Source: Sporosarcina highlanderae (GTDB taxonomy: Bacteria > Bacillota > Bacilli > Bacillales_A > Planococcaceae). Taken from it: 64,000 bases of DNA. The stretch covers positions 62,001-126,000 of the forward strand of contig NZ_JAROCC010000008.1 of the NCBI RefSeq assembly GCF_030433715.1, written 5' to 3'. Position numbers and translations under genes: made by a program. Below are positions 15,391-24,948 of this stretch, piece by piece. The number at the start of each line of letters is the position of its first letter. The stretch's first letter is position 1. Under the pieces are notes generated by a model. The model did no database searches. It was not told where the DNA came from and was given only the letters and a program-made list of their open reading frames with translations.

Positions 15391-15435
15391 GAAAAAGGTG
15401 ATATCCCGTTCAATTTTGAACGAAATATCACCTTT
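15391..15435 (-). terminator. Terminator of the peptide ABC transporter operon
   Basis: An 11-bp stem (AAAGGTGATAT / ATATCACCTTT) encloses a second inverted pair (GTTCAA / TTGAAC). On the reverse strand it is followed by TTTTTCC, 38 nt after the stop of the last ABC gene. Confidence 0.8.
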
Positions 15436-15473
15436 ATAAAGTGAGCACATTTTGTTATTCATTTTTAGACCTC

Positions 15474-16505
15474 TTAAAAAACCGCCTCTTCAAACCCTTT
15501 TGCCTGCAAATCGCCATTTTCGATTTCCTCGACAAAATGACAGGCGGCTTGGTGGCCGTCAATCATTGAATCATGTGTGAATAACTTGGGTTCTTCAACT
15601 TTACATATATCCTGTGCAAATGGGCAACGAGTGTGGAATCGACAGCCTGCAGGTGGATCGATGGGTGAAGGAACATCGCCTGTTAGAACGATATGCTTTT
15701 TCACCCGCGTCGGGTCCGGGATGGGAATCGCAGATAATAATGCTTTCGAATATGGATGTTTTGGGTTCTCGAATATCGAGTATTTATCGCCGATTTCCAC
15801 AATTTTCCCTAAATACATGACAATGACCCGATCGGAAATATGGCGGACAACTCCTAAATCATGTGAAATGAATAAATACGTCAAATTAAAATCTTCCTGG
15901 AGTTCCTTTAACAAGTTCAGCACCTGTGCCTGAATGGAGACGTCCAAAGCAGAGACTGCCTCGTCACATATAATCAGTTTCGGTTTGACCGATAATGCCC
16001 GTGCAATGCCGATCCGTTGCCGTTGCCCACCAGAAAACTCATGTGGATAACGATCTGCCTGGTATTCATTCAATCCGACTGTTTCAAGCAACTCAATGAT
16101 CCTTTTTCGCCGGTCCTTCGCAGGGACCACCTTCTGGATTGTCATCGCTTCATTTAGGAGATTAGCTACCGTTTGGCGCGGGTTGATGGATGCATATGGG
16201 TCTTGGAAGATGATTTGCAAGTCTTTCCGCAGCTTCCTCATTTCACGTTTCGACAAAGTCGTCAGTTCATGACCATCAAAAGTGATCGAACCTTCCGTCG
16301 GCTCTTCCAATCGAAGGATAGCACGACCCGTTGTTGATTTTCCACAGCCTGATTCCCCTACAATACTGACCGTCTCGCCTTCGTAAATTGTGAAGCTGAT
16401 ATCATCTACCGCTTTTACATGGTTAACTGTCCGGCCCATCATTCCACCTTTAATCGGAAAGTATTGTTTCAGTCCCTCGACTTTCAGCAATTCTTTTTTC
16501 GCCAT
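15474..16505 (-). CDS. Oligopeptide/dipeptide ABC transporter ATP-binding protein (DppF/OppF)
   Basis: A 343-residue ATPase. Walker [10 protein letters not shown] lies at about residue 50, the signature [16 protein letters not shown] at about 155, Walker [13 protein letters not shown] at about 175, and the C-terminal oligopeptide-transporter domain carries [15 protein letters not shown] near residue 300. This Cys-rich motif is typical of Opp/Dpp ATPases, some of which hold an iron-sulfur cluster. The ATG at 16505 follows GGAGGTGA; a TTG 6 nt upstream is unlikely. It overlaps the partner ATPase gene by 56 nt and is the last gene of the unit. Confidence 0.92.
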   Translation of the reverse strand: MAKKELLKVEGLKQYFPIKGGMMGRTVNHVKAVDDISFTIYEGETVSIVGESGCGKSTTGRAILRLEEPTEGSITFDGHELTTLSKREMRKLRKDLQIIFQDPYASINPRQTVANLLNEAMTIQKVVPAKDRRKRIIELLETVGLNEYQADRYPHEFSGGQRQRIGIARALSVKPKLIICDEAVSALDVSIQAQVLNLLKELQEDFNLTYLFISHDLGVVRHISDRVIVMYLGKIVEIGDKYSIFENPKHPYSKALLSAIPIPDPTRVKKHIVLTGDVPSPIDPPAGCRFHTRCPFAQDICKVEEPKLFTHDSMIDGHQAACHFVEEIENGDLQAKGFEEAVF

Positions 16506-17502
16506 AGACAATCACCTCCGATTCGCCTTCCCATTTTTCACTATAAATCCAGCAACGTACGTCATTTCCTTCTACATCCTTCATCAGCGCAGGCATCTCC
16601 CTGCGACAAAGGTCTGTTGCAGCCGGACATCTTGGTGCAAACCTGCATCCAGTAGGCATTTCCTTAGGATTCGGTACATTGCCTTTAATCGACTCTAATT
16701 TTTCAACTTCGACATCATGTCGTGGCAATGAATTCATTAATCCAATTGTGTAAGGATGTTTCGGCTTTTGGAACAGCGTAACGACATCCGAATACTCGAC
16801 GACTTGCCCGGCATACATGACCGCTACATAATCGCATGTTTCTGCAACGACACCGAGGTCATGTGTGATCATTATTACCGACATGCCCAGCCGCATTTGC
16901 AATTCTCGGATAAGCCTAAGAATCTGGGCTTGTATCGTCACATCCAGTGCAGTTGTCGGTTCGTCTGCAATAAGAATTTCCGGATTACATGCCAAAGCCA
17001 TCGCAATCATGACTCGCTGACGCATTCCTCCGGATAACTCATACGGATACTGTTTTATCCGTTTATCCGGGGATGGGATTCCAACAAGCTTCAGCAGTTC
17101 GACCGATTTGACAAGCGCAGCTTTTTTTGACAAGTTCTGATGCTTCATTATTGACTCACTAATTTGCTGGCCAACAGTGAAGACAGGATTCAATGAAGTC
17201 ATCGGTTCCTGGAAAATCATTGAAATAGCATTTCCACGAATATCCCGCATCTGTTTATCCGAATAAGTTAGCAGATCATTCCCTTTGTAATGAATTTCAC
17301 CGCCAATTATTTTTCCATTATCAGCAATCAACTTTAAAATTGATAATGCCGTTATACTCTTTCCCGAGCCGGATTCACCGACAATCCCAAGTGTCTTCCC
17401 TAACGGCAGCGCGAAACTGACACCGTCAACAGCCTTCACTTCACCGTCATCTGTAAAAAAGGATGTGCGAAGATCGCGCACTTCCAACAAAACCGTTTCC
17501 AT
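16450..17502 (-). CDS. Oligopeptide/dipeptide ABC transporter ATP-binding protein (DppD/OppD)
   Basis: The partner ATPase, 350 residues. Walker [10 protein letters not shown], signature [16 protein letters not shown], Walker [13 protein letters not shown], and the C-terminal Cys motif [15 protein letters not shown] are present in order. With DppF it would form the heterodimeric motor for peptide import. The ATG at 17502 has GAGAGGTG 6 nt upstream; the longer frame to 17526 has none. The 3' end runs 56 nt into the next gene, which suggests tight translational coupling. Confidence 0.92.
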   Translation of the reverse strand: METVLLEVRDLRTSFFTDDGEVKAVDGVSFALPLGKTLGIVGESGSGKSITALSILKLIADNGKIIGGEIHYKGNDLLTYSDKQMRDIRGNAISMIFQEPMTSLNPVFTVGQQISESIMKHQNLSKKAALVKSVELLKLVGIPSPDKRIKQYPYELSGGMRQRVMIAMALACNPEILIADEPTTALDVTIQAQILRLIRELQMRLGMSVIMITHDLGVVAETCDYVAVMYAGQVVEYSDVVTLFQKPKHPYTIGLMNSLPRHDVEVEKLESIKGNVPNPKEMPTGCRFAPRCPAATDLCRREMPALMKDVEGNDVRCWIYSEKWEGESEVIVYGEKRIAESRGTETILSD

Positions 17503-17529
17503 TCCGGACACCTCTCTTTCAAACATGGA

Positions 17530-18471
17530 TCAATTCAAGTCAATCCGCTTATTTAGTAAGCGGTAGGATATATCGACGAGCAAGTTTACGAAGACAAACA
17601 GGAATGAAATGATTAGGACGGTTCCTTGGACAATCGGGAAATCCCGTGTTCGAATGGCGTCGATCGTAAGCCGCCCCATTCCGTTAATGGCAAAAATCGA
17701 TTCTGTCAGAACGGCACCTCCAAGGAAGCCCCCGAATTCAAGTCCGACGACAGTAATGACAGGGATCAAAGCATTCTTCAAAGCATGCCGATAGACAACA
17801 ACACGCTCGCCCATCCCTTTTGCCCGTGCCGTGCGAATATAGTCTTGTCCGATGACTTCAAGCATCGATGCCCGCGTCATACGCGCAATGATTGCGGCTC
17901 CGCCCGTTCCAAGTGTGATAACAGGCAATATTAGCTGCCTCCAGTCGTCCCCCCATCCGGATGCTCTCATTTTAAGAAAATCCGGCAACCAGTCGGGACC
18001 GATTGCAAACCATTGGATCAACATAAGACCGAACCAGAAATTCGGCATCGACAATCCAAAAAGGGCAACTATCATAATGGAAATATCAGACCATGTATAA
18101 TGCCGTACCGCAGATATAATTCCTGCTATCAAACCAAGGAAAACTGCAAGAATGGTCGCATAAAAGGATAGTTGCACAGTCGTCCAGAACCGAGCCTTTA
18201 TTTCATCCATTACTGGCCTGTTGCTTCGGACTGAGTTTCCAAGATCGCCTTGGACAACATTTTTCATGTACTTGAGATATTGAACGGGAGCAGGTTCATT
18301 CAAACCCAATTTCTCACGGATCTGCTCCACCGTTTGAGGAGACGCACCTTCTCCAGCCATGATTTGTGCCGGATCCCCTGGTATTAAGTACATCAAAGAG
18401 AATACTAGAATCGAAACGCCAAGCAAGACCGGTATCGTCTGGAGTAGGCGCCTTATCACAAACTTTGTCAT
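17530..18471 (-). CDS. Peptide/nickel ABC transporter permease (DppB type)
   Basis: A 313-residue, six-helix permease. The N-terminal TIPVLLGVSILVFSLMYLIPGDP is the standard DppB/OppB start, and the EAA loop ARMTRASMLEVIGQDYIRTARAKG lies near residue 200 (in pieces: RASMLEV, DYIRTARAKGM). It would pair with the DppC-type permease whose gene ends 16 nt upstream. Substrate class is short peptides; glutathione or nickel chelates cannot be excluded. Confidence 0.92.
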   Translation of the reverse strand: MTKFVIRRLLQTIPVLLGVSILVFSLMYLIPGDPAQIMAGEGASPQTVEQIREKLGLNEPAPVQYLKYMKNVVQGDLGNSVRSNRPVMDEIKARFWTTVQLSFYATILAVFLGLIAGIISAVRHYTWSDISIMIVALFGLSMPNFWFGLMLIQWFAIGPDWLPDFLKMRASGWGDDWRQLILPVITLGTGGAAIIARMTRASMLEVIGQDYIRTARAKGMGERVVVYRHALKNALIPVITVVGLEFGGFLGGAVLTESIFAINGMGRLTIDAIRTRDFPIVQGTVLIISFLFVFVNLLVDISYRLLNKRIDLN

Positions 18472-18487
18472 CTATTTGCCTCCTCCT

Positions 18488-19381
18488 TCATTTTCTCATC
18501 TTCGGGTCGAGCGCATCGCGCAACCCATCCCCGAAGATATTAAATGCCAATACGACGATAACAATGGCTACCCCTGGGAATAAAACAAGATGCGGCGCTT
18601 GCTGCATGTAGGCCCGCCCTTCACTGAGCATAGCCCCCCATTCAGGTGTTGGCGGCTTTGCACCCAACCCTAAAAACGCAAGACCGCTCGCTGTCAAAAC
18701 AGCTGTCGCTATCCGTAAAGTCAACTGAACAATGATAGGCGACATGACGTTCGGTAAAATATGCTTGAAAATAATTCGCGCATCACTTGCTCCAAGCGCT
18801 TTTACTGCATCGATATATTCCAGTTTCCGTACCGATAACGTAGATCCGCGTACAATCCTTGCAAAAGCAGGGACTGAGAAGACCCCGACCGCAATGATCA
18901 TGTTTTGCACACTTCCTCCTAAAACGGAAACAATCGCTAACGCGAGAAGAATTCCCGGGAATGCAAGCAGGACATCCATAATTCGCATGATGACCGTATC
19001 AAGTTTTCCTCCATAATAGCCGGAAATGATGCCAAAGAAGACACCGACAATTCCTCCAAGTGCAACGGAGAAAAATCCGACTTTCATCGTAATGGACATG
19101 CCATGGATGATACGGGTAAAGATATCCCTTCCATAGTTATCCGTACCAAACCAATGTTCAGCAGAAGGCGGCTTAAGTTTATTCGAAATTTGTGGCTCGT
19201 AAGGATCAAGAGTCGTCAATAGTGGCCCGATAAATCCGGTCAAAACAAAAAATAGTATGAGAACTCCGCCCACAACTGCTGCTTTATTTTTGCTGAGCCT
19301 ACGCCAAAAGGCTTTGTATGCCTCAACCCTTGGGCTTGACCGCTTCTGCCCGATTCCTGCAACAGGAGTATGTTGAACCAT
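18488..19381 (-). CDS. Peptide/nickel ABC transporter permease (DppC type)
   Basis: First gene of the four-gene transporter unit, 297 residues. A cytosolic N-terminus is followed by the OppC/DppC N-domain helix (KNKAAVVGGVLILFFVL), GTDNYGRDIFTRIIHG, and the EAA loop RKLEYIDAVKALGASD near residue 200. Its start faces the divergent binding-protein gene across 344 bp, so both halves of the transporter are probably expressed under shared control. Confidence 0.92.
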   Translation of the reverse strand: MVQHTPVAGIGQKRSSPRVEAYKAFWRRLSKNKAAVVGGVLILFFVLTGFIGPLLTTLDPYEPQISNKLKPPSAEHWFGTDNYGRDIFTRIIHGMSITMKVGFFSVALGGIVGVFFGIISGYYGGKLDTVIMRIMDVLLAFPGILLALAIVSVLGGSVQNMIIAVGVFSVPAFARIVRGSTLSVRKLEYIDAVKALGASDARIIFKHILPNVMSPIIVQLTLRIATAVLTASGLAFLGLGAKPPTPEWGAMLSEGRAYMQQAPHLVLFPGVAIVIVVLAFNIFGDGLRDALDPKMRK

Positions 19382-19725
19382 GTTTGAACACCTTCCCCTA
19401 TTAATTTATTGAAAATTGGTATATTTACAGTAGCATATCATGAATATAGCATTTGAGGAATGCTTTTTACTATTGTTTTTGTTTAATTTACAATAATGTA
19501 ATTTAAACATTAATTAAGTGAATATGGCATTGCAATGTATGAGTATTTCATCGGAAAACATATTTAGAGATTAAATTCGAATATTTTATTTTAATATTGG
19601 ATAATGCCAATTATTCTGAAATTGATTGTTTGTTTTTTGGTTATGTGCTATATTGCTACTAACTGTTGCATATTCTATTACTCTAATAGGTGTGTAATAG
19701 GGAATAACATACGGGGGGAACAAAT
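19382..19725. other. Divergent promoter region of the peptide transporter
   Basis: A 344-bp A/T-rich stretch with no gene. It holds the promoter of the binding-protein gene (given separately) and presumably one for the permease unit. No clear operator was seen; a CodY-type site could be hidden in the A/T-rich part, but I cannot point to one. Confidence 0.7.
19626..19654 (+). promoter_or_regulatory. Sigma-A promoter with extended -10 for the peptide-binding protein
   Basis: TTGTTT at 19626-19631 and TATATT at 19649-19654 are separated by 17 bp, and TGC directly before the -10 makes it an extended -10. It lies 71 nt before the binding-protein ATG. Confidence 0.55.
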
Positions 19726-21339
19726 ATGAAGAAAAATGGCAAAGTGAAGTGGCTGCTTGTACTTGCTCTGGCCTTGTCAATGATTCTTGCTGCCTGTTCT
19801 GGAGGCGGAAGCTCATCTTGGGAACCGGGAGATGATATTGACAAAGGGAAAGGCAAAGGGGTCGAAGGCGGAGATTTGGTATTGGCAGTTCTATCCGATG
19901 CATCTTCTTTGGATCCAGCTGGTTCCAACGACGTGCCGTCTTCAGTAGTTCAAGCGAATATCTATGAAACACTTGTTAACCGCGATGATGACAACAGTAT
20001 TGTCCCGGGGCTTGCAGAAAGCTGGGAAGCTATCGATGATACCACTTATGAGTTTAAACTACGTGAAGGCGTCAAGTTCCATGATGGCGAACCTTTCAAC
20101 GCGGAAGCTGTCAAGGCGAATCTTGACCGTATTCGTGACAAAGAAGTTGCCTCACCACGTTTTTTCCTATTTGAAATGATCACTGATGTAATCGTAAAAG
20201 ATGAGCATACAGTTCAGATTAAAACCGAGTATCCGTTTGCTCCTTTGTTAGCCCACCTTTCACATAACGGTGGTGCAATGGTAAGCCCGAAGTCTATCAA
20301 GGCTGACTATGCAGCAATGACAGGCGATGTGAAGGCAGGCTCTGTAATTTCACTCAATCCAGTTGGAACAGGTTACTTCAAATTCGTTAGCTGGACACCG
20401 GGCGACGAAATCAAACTTGCTCGAAACGATGATTATTGGGGCGACAAAGCTCATGTAGACACAGTTACATTTAAGGTAATCCCTGAAAGTGCTGTAAGGA
20501 ATGCTGATCTTCAAACGGGCCACGTTCACATCGCTGACCCAATTCAGCCGAACGAAGTTGCTGGCATCAACTCTGACAGCTATGCAAGAGTAAACCAAAA
20601 AGCTTCATCCAGCCTTGCTTACCTTGGCTTTAATACAGAAAAAGAGCCATTCAATGATCCAAAGGTTCGTAAAGCAATTTCCATGTTGATCAATAAAGAA
20701 GATATCAGTGAAGGGGTATACGACGGATTCGGCGTACTTGCAAAAGGACCTCTTGCACCTGGGATCTTTGGTTTCAATGACAAAGCGAAACCAATTGAAT
20801 ACAATGTTGAAGAGGCGAAAAAGCTTTTGAAAGAGGCAGGCTATGAAAATGGCTTCAAATCTTCAATCTGGACAAATGACAATCCACAACGTCAACAAAT
20901 CGCAGTTCTCGTTCAAAACGAACTAAAAAAAGTGAATGTTGAAGTGGACATCGAAGTGATGGAATTCGGTGCTTATCTTGAAAAGACTGCGAATGGGGAG
21001 CACGACATGTTCATCTTAGGGTGGTCCAACCCGACTGGCGATGCGGACTATGGAATGTACGCACTATTCCACTCCTCACAAAAGGGGAACCCAGGAAACC
21101 GTTCATTCTATGAAAACAAAGAAGTCGACAGTCTTCTTGAACAAGGCCGCCGCGAATCCGATCCGGATGAGCGTATCAAGATCTACAATAAGATTCAAGA
21201 ACACCTAATCGAAGACGCACCAATGGCATACTTGATCCACACTGAGTATCTCACAGGCGTCAGCAACAAAATCAAAGGTTTCGCCATCGGTACGGATGGT
21301 ATCTACAAGTTGAAGAATGTACAGTTTGTGGAGGAGTAA
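19726..21339 (+). CDS. Peptide ABC transporter substrate-binding lipoprotein
   Basis: A 537-residue cluster C (SBP_bac_5) binding protein. The lipoprotein signal peptide ends ILAAC, with the lipidated Cys at residue 24, followed by a Gly/Ser and Lys/Gly linker. The domain body has the family marks GLAESWEAIDDTTYEFKLREGVKFHDG (in pieces: GLAESW, YEFKLREGVKFHDGEPF) and, near the end, LGWSNPTGDADYGMY. The last segment resembles GsiB/AppA/DppA relatives. It is divergent from the permease/ATPase unit, which lacks its own binding protein. Besides nutrition, such a system can re-import signal peptides such as that encoded at 9.0 kb (inference). Confidence 0.9.
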   Translation: MKKNGKVKWLLVLALALSMILAACSGGGSSSWEPGDDIDKGKGKGVEGGDLVLAVLSDASSLDPAGSNDVPSSVVQANIYETLVNRDDDNSIVPGLAESWEAIDDTTYEFKLREGVKFHDGEPFNAEAVKANLDRIRDKEVASPRFFLFEMITDVIVKDEHTVQIKTEYPFAPLLAHLSHNGGAMVSPKSIKADYAAMTGDVKAGSVISLNPVGTGYFKFVSWTPGDEIKLARNDDYWGDKAHVDTVTFKVIPESAVRNADLQTGHVHIADPIQPNEVAGINSDSYARVNQKASSSLAYLGFNTEKEPFNDPKVRKAISMLINKEDISEGVYDGFGVLAKGPLAPGIFGFNDKAKPIEYNVEEAKKLLKEAGYENGFKSSIWTNDNPQRQQIAVLVQNELKKVNVEVDIEVMEFGAYLEKTANGEHDMFILGWSNPTGDADYGMYALFHSSQKGNPGNRSFYENKEVDSLLEQGRRESDPDERIKIYNKIQEHLIEDAPMAYLIHTEYLTGVSNKIKGFAIGTDGIYKLKNVQFVEE

Positions 21340-21351
21340 GATGGACTGAAG

Positions 21352-21384
21352 AGAATGCCGCCCGTGCGCGGCATTCTTTTTTTG
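21352..21384 (+). terminator. Terminator of the peptide-binding protein gene
   Basis: AGAATGCCGC pairs with GCGGCATTCT, followed by TTTTTTTG; 12 nt after the stop codon. Confidence 0.9.
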
Positions 21385-21439
21385 TTTACATGAGAGACTG
21401 AGCGTGTATATCCTTTAGTACCTAACGGATAATAAAAAC

Positions 21440-21473
21440 GGGAAGTCAACCAAGCCTAATCTGGTCGACTTCC
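21440..21473 (-). terminator. Terminator of the CtpA-type protease gene
   Basis: On the reverse strand GGGAAGTCGACCA pairs imperfectly with TGGTTGACTTCCC and is followed by GTTTTTATT, shortly after the protease stop. Confidence 0.8.
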
Positions 21474-21488
21474 CACTTTATAAAAACA

Positions 21489-22874
21489 TTATTCGACAAC
21501 CACCTTCAAATAAATCCCTTTCCTCATCATAACCTCGGACTTATCCTTCCATTGTGGATGTACGACTAATAGATATTCTTTACCAGAAATCAGCGGTGAA
21601 ATAGGAGTAACTTCCACAGATCTACCATCCTTCACAGCGATGCTGACCTCAGCCTCTTCTCCACCTAACTCAATCAATTGTATTGCACGCTTGCCCAATT
21701 GGCTCCAATCCATATCCTTGCTCATACGAATCGTGAATGTCTTTGTCGTTTTCACATTTTCCATTGTTGGAAATGGCGAGTAGCCAGCAAACTTCAATAG
21801 AAGCTGATCATAATGTGATGCTTTCACTTCTTCATTGGTAGCAGTCACCACGTTTGGCGTTACACCAACTTTATCGACCGCAATCCCCTTTGGTGAATAG
21901 AATCGGGCAGTAGTCAATTTCAAAACGCTTCCGTCCTGAAAAGCGAACATTGATTGCGCCGTGCCCTTTCCATAAGAAGTTTGTCCATAAATTTTTGCAG
22001 CTTTTTGTTCTTTCAAATTAACCGCAAGCATTTCCGATGCACTAGCGCTGTATTCATTGATCAGCAATGAAACAGGGCCTTTGATTTTCATTTCTTGATT
22101 GACCGAAGGATAGATGGCCGGTGTTTTATTTTTCTCACGTATTTGGAACGCCTGCTTTACACCCGGGAAAAATCCTGCGATTTCCTGCGCAGCTGTAAGA
22201 TAGCCCCCACCATTATTCCGAATATCAAGTATGAAACCGTCCGCACTCCCAAGAGTTTTGACCGCTTCGGCCATCTCCTTTGCAGAATTTGTTGCGAAAC
22301 TATTGAGCCGAATATACCCGATATTCCCTCCAAGCATTTCCGCCTCAACCGTCGGCAAATGGATTTCTGCCCGTGCAATCACCTTCGTAATTAAAATACT
22401 ATCTTCCCGTACAATCGTCAAAGTGACTTTCGTATTTTCCTCTCCACCTATCAAAGGAATTGCTGCTTGGATAGACTTCCCTCTCAACGATACACCATCC
22501 ACCTCAGTGATCACGTCGCCAGACAGCAAACCAGACTGGAACGCCGGTCCATCCTTAATAACCGAAATCACCTTCACACCCTTATCACTTTCCTCCAAAA
22601 CAACGCCTATCCCAACAATCCGTTTTTCAATTCCGTTAATAAAAGCCTCATATTCTTGTTTCGTCATATAGACCGAATGTGGGTCAAGACCCTCTACAAT
22701 CTCTTTTCCAGTCTCTTTTAACAGAATATGCTCAGGCACTTTATCCACATAATATTGCTGGATAAGCTGTCGAATCTTATCCAACGGCTCCGCAGCGGAT
22801 ACCTGAGTAAACGGCATCATGACAAATAGGAGGGTAAGTAGCACTAATAAAGGCTGCATGCGTCTTTTAATCAA
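21489..22874 (-). CDS. Carboxyl-terminal processing protease, S41 family (CtpA/CtpB-like)
   Basis: A 461-residue secreted protease: signal peptide (about 1-27, ending VSA), a PDZ domain (about 78-160) containing GIGVVLEE and PAFQSGLLSGDVI, and the tail-specific protease core. The Ser/Lys dyad is readable: Ser278 in EYSASASEML and Lys303 in TSYGKGTAQ. After about residue 370 an extra C-terminal beta domain follows (PTMENVKTTKTFTIRMSKDM onward), not part of plain CtpB. The TTG at 22874 follows GAGG at 8 nt and starts right before the signal peptide; the frame extends to 22955 without a site. Role could be processing of exported proteins or sporulation signalling; undecided. Confidence 0.88.
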   Translation of the reverse strand: MIKRRMQPLLVLLTLLFVMMPFTQVSAAEPLDKIRQLIQQYYVDKVPEHILLKETGKEIVEGLDPHSVYMTKQEYEAFINGIEKRIVGIGVVLEESDKGVKVISVIKDGPAFQSGLLSGDVITEVDGVSLRGKSIQAAIPLIGGEENTKVTLTIVREDSILITKVIARAEIHLPTVEAEMLGGNIGYIRLNSFATNSAKEMAEAVKTLGSADGFILDIRNNGGGYLTAAQEIAGFFPGVKQAFQIREKNKTPAIYPSVNQEMKIKGPVSLLINEYSASASEMLAVNLKEQKAAKIYGQTSYGKGTAQSMFAFQDGSVLKLTTARFYSPKGIAVDKVGVTPNVVTATNEEVKASHYDQLLLKFAGYSPFPTMENVKTTKTFTIRMSKDMDWSQLGKRAIQLIELGGEEAEVSIAVKDGRSVEVTPISPLISGKEYLLVVHPQWKDKSEVMMRKGIYLKVVVE

Positions 22875-22946
22875 GTAAATATCCTCATTTCCTAATGTGT
22901 TTCTACTATTATATACTCGGTAATTAAGCAGGACAGAATTAGAGAA

Positions 22947-22972
22947 AAAAACCAACCAGATTTGGTTGGCTT
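22947..22972 (-). terminator. Terminator of the S9 peptidase gene
   Basis: On the reverse strand CCAACC-AAATCT-GGTTGG is followed by TTTTTTTCTCT, 15 nt after the stop codon. Confidence 0.88.
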
Positions 22973-22986
22973 TTCAAGAAAGTTTT

Positions 22987-24783
22987 TTAGACTCTCAGCC
23001 CAGCATAAAGGTGCTTTTCAAAAAACTCGACTGTCTTCGTGTGCATCGTAATATGGTTTTCAATCTTCTCTGTCTGGTGGCCTTCATCTTCGAAGATGAC
23101 CATCTCTACTTCACGATCCATTTTCTTCAAATCCGCGACAATCTGCTCCGCTTCGCTAACCGGGACGCGAGAATCATTCCTGCCATGGAACACTAACAAC
23201 GGCGCAGTGATTTGATGCGTGAGATTCATTGGCGCAGTTTCTTCGAAGAAATCACTATGTTTCGCTAACGATCCATATTCACACTCACGCAAATACCGTC
23301 TCCATTCCCCGGTATTCATGAGGAAAGTCCTTAAATTGGACATACCAACGATATCTACCCCCGCTGCCCACAGATCAGGATACTGCGTCAACGCCGACAG
23401 TACCATGAATCCGCCGTAACTCCGCCCCATAATACCAATTTTGTCAGGCAATACTTGGTGGGACTCGACCAAGGCTCCAGCCAAACTCGCCAAGTCCGCA
23501 ACCGCGTCCAACCGCTTGTCCGCGTCATCCAACTTCAAATATGCCCTCCCATATCCATTGCTCCCTCGGATATTCGGAACCGCAACCGCAAAACCTTTGT
23601 AAACAAGATATTGCAAAACAGGATTATACTCCGCCCTCGACTGCGCTTCAGGACCGCCATGCACGTAAATCACGGCTGGCTTCGATTTGTCTGTATCCTG
23701 GTTATAAAAGAAATAAGGAACTTCCAAACCATCAAAGGATTTAAAGGAATGAAGTTCAGGCACTCTCCAATAACCGCCTACAGTTTCCGATTGCCCGATG
23801 AACGTGAGTCGCTCCACCTTTTTCGTAGCCAATGTATATTTCCAAATATCCCCCGGGTTCATCGGGGTTTTCATTGTGAATAAAAAGGAATCATTCGAAA
23901 GCCAAGACATTGAACCGATAACCCCATCAGGAAGCGAATCAATCAGTTCATACGTGCGCGAGTTCGTGGCATAAACCCCCAACCTTGTGATGCCGCCTTC
24001 ATTTAGAGTAAAGGATAGCAAGTCACCATCCGGCGAAAGTGCAATTTCCTCCATATCCCATTTCTCCCAATGTAACAGTTTATCGAGATGTCCGGGATCC
24101 TCCATCGAAAACCTGCATAAATGTAGCGTATCTTCATTCGTATCAGCAAGGACAAATCCCTCGCGCTTTCCTACCCTTGGCGAATGCATTCGTGCAAGCT
24201 CATCTTCTTTCCCAAGGCGTACAGTCTCCTTCGTCCGGATATTCACAAGATAAATGATCCGATCAATATTCGTCTCCATCATGCTGACAAAGAAGGATTC
24301 ATTATCCAGCCAACCAAGCGGAACACAATTCGCATCATTCGTGAAAACCTGTTCCACCTCCCGCGTTTCCACGTCGATAATGAAGACATCAAAAAACGCC
24401 GGGTGACGACGGTTGCTTGAATAAGATAGATAGCGACCATCCTTCGACCAACCACCTACGTAATGGAAATGATCCTTTGATTCAACTAACACCTCGGGAT
24501 TCTCACCAGTCGCTCCCACAATATAAAGCTGCTGTTTTTCATTCCCCTTGCTGTCCACGCCGACTACCGTCCAGTTACCGGTCGGCGAATGATGCACACT
24601 TAATACACGGTCATCCGTTTTGATGAATTGCTCCGGCTCCCCATTAGAATCTAACTTCCATACCTGCGGAATCCCGGTTAATTTAGATAAAAATGTAAAA
24701 GTCCCTGTACCCGGAATAACCTTTGCTTCATATGCGGAATTAACCTTTAGAAAATCCAACAATACCTTCTCTTCATCAGACAT
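22987..24783 (-). CDS. S9 family peptidase (prolyl oligopeptidase / acylaminoacyl-peptidase type)
   Basis: A 598-residue cytosolic peptidase. An N-terminal seven-bladed propeller region (about 20-340; repeated SPTGNW, SKDGRYLSY, SPDGDLLSF blade motifs) precedes an alpha/beta hydrolase domain. The catalytic triad can be read as Ser455 in GRSYGG, Asp537 in HGRNDSRVP and His569 in EDEGH; YVHGGPE at about 374 is the oxyanion region. No signal peptide. It would cleave short peptides, which fits the nearby extracellular proteases and peptide importer. The ATG at 24783 has AGGGGGA 6 nt upstream. Monocistronic with its own terminator. Confidence 0.9.
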   Translation of the reverse strand: MSDEEKVLLDFLKVNSAYEAKVIPGTGTFTFLSKLTGIPQVWKLDSNGEPEQFIKTDDRVLSVHHSPTGNWTVVGVDSKGNEKQQLYIVGATGENPEVLVESKDHFHYVGGWSKDGRYLSYSSNRRHPAFFDVFIIDVETREVEQVFTNDANCVPLGWLDNESFFVSMMETNIDRIIYLVNIRTKETVRLGKEDELARMHSPRVGKREGFVLADTNEDTLHLCRFSMEDPGHLDKLLHWEKWDMEEIALSPDGDLLSFTLNEGGITRLGVYATNSRTYELIDSLPDGVIGSMSWLSNDSFLFTMKTPMNPGDIWKYTLATKKVERLTFIGQSETVGGYWRVPELHSFKSFDGLEVPYFFYNQDTDKSKPAVIYVHGGPEAQSRAEYNPVLQYLVYKGFAVAVPNIRGSNGYGRAYLKLDDADKRLDAVADLASLAGALVESHQVLPDKIGIMGRSYGGFMVLSALTQYPDLWAAGVDIVGMSNLRTFLMNTGEWRRYLRECEYGSLAKHSDFFEETAPMNLTHQITAPLLVFHGRNDSRVPVSEAEQIVADLKKMDREVEMVIFEDEGHQTEKIENHITMHTKTVEFFEKHLYAGLRV

Positions 24784-24913
24784 GAACAATCCCCCTTGTG
24801 CGATTTCCCAATAATTTTAAGAGTCTATCAATTCTTCCTAAGTTTATCATTCATAGATTTCTTCATCAAATGAAGAGGGTTGGATTACAATATATATTTA
24901 TTCTTTCCCAGAC

Positions 24914-24940
24914 AAAACCCCTCGCCAGCCGGCAAGGGGT
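24914..24940 (-). terminator. Terminator of the PPC-SLH gene
   Basis: ACCCCT-GCC pairs with GGC-AGGGGT around a short loop, and TTTTG follows on the reverse strand; 9 nt after the stop codon. Confidence 0.85.
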
Positions 24941-24948
24941 CATCTTTT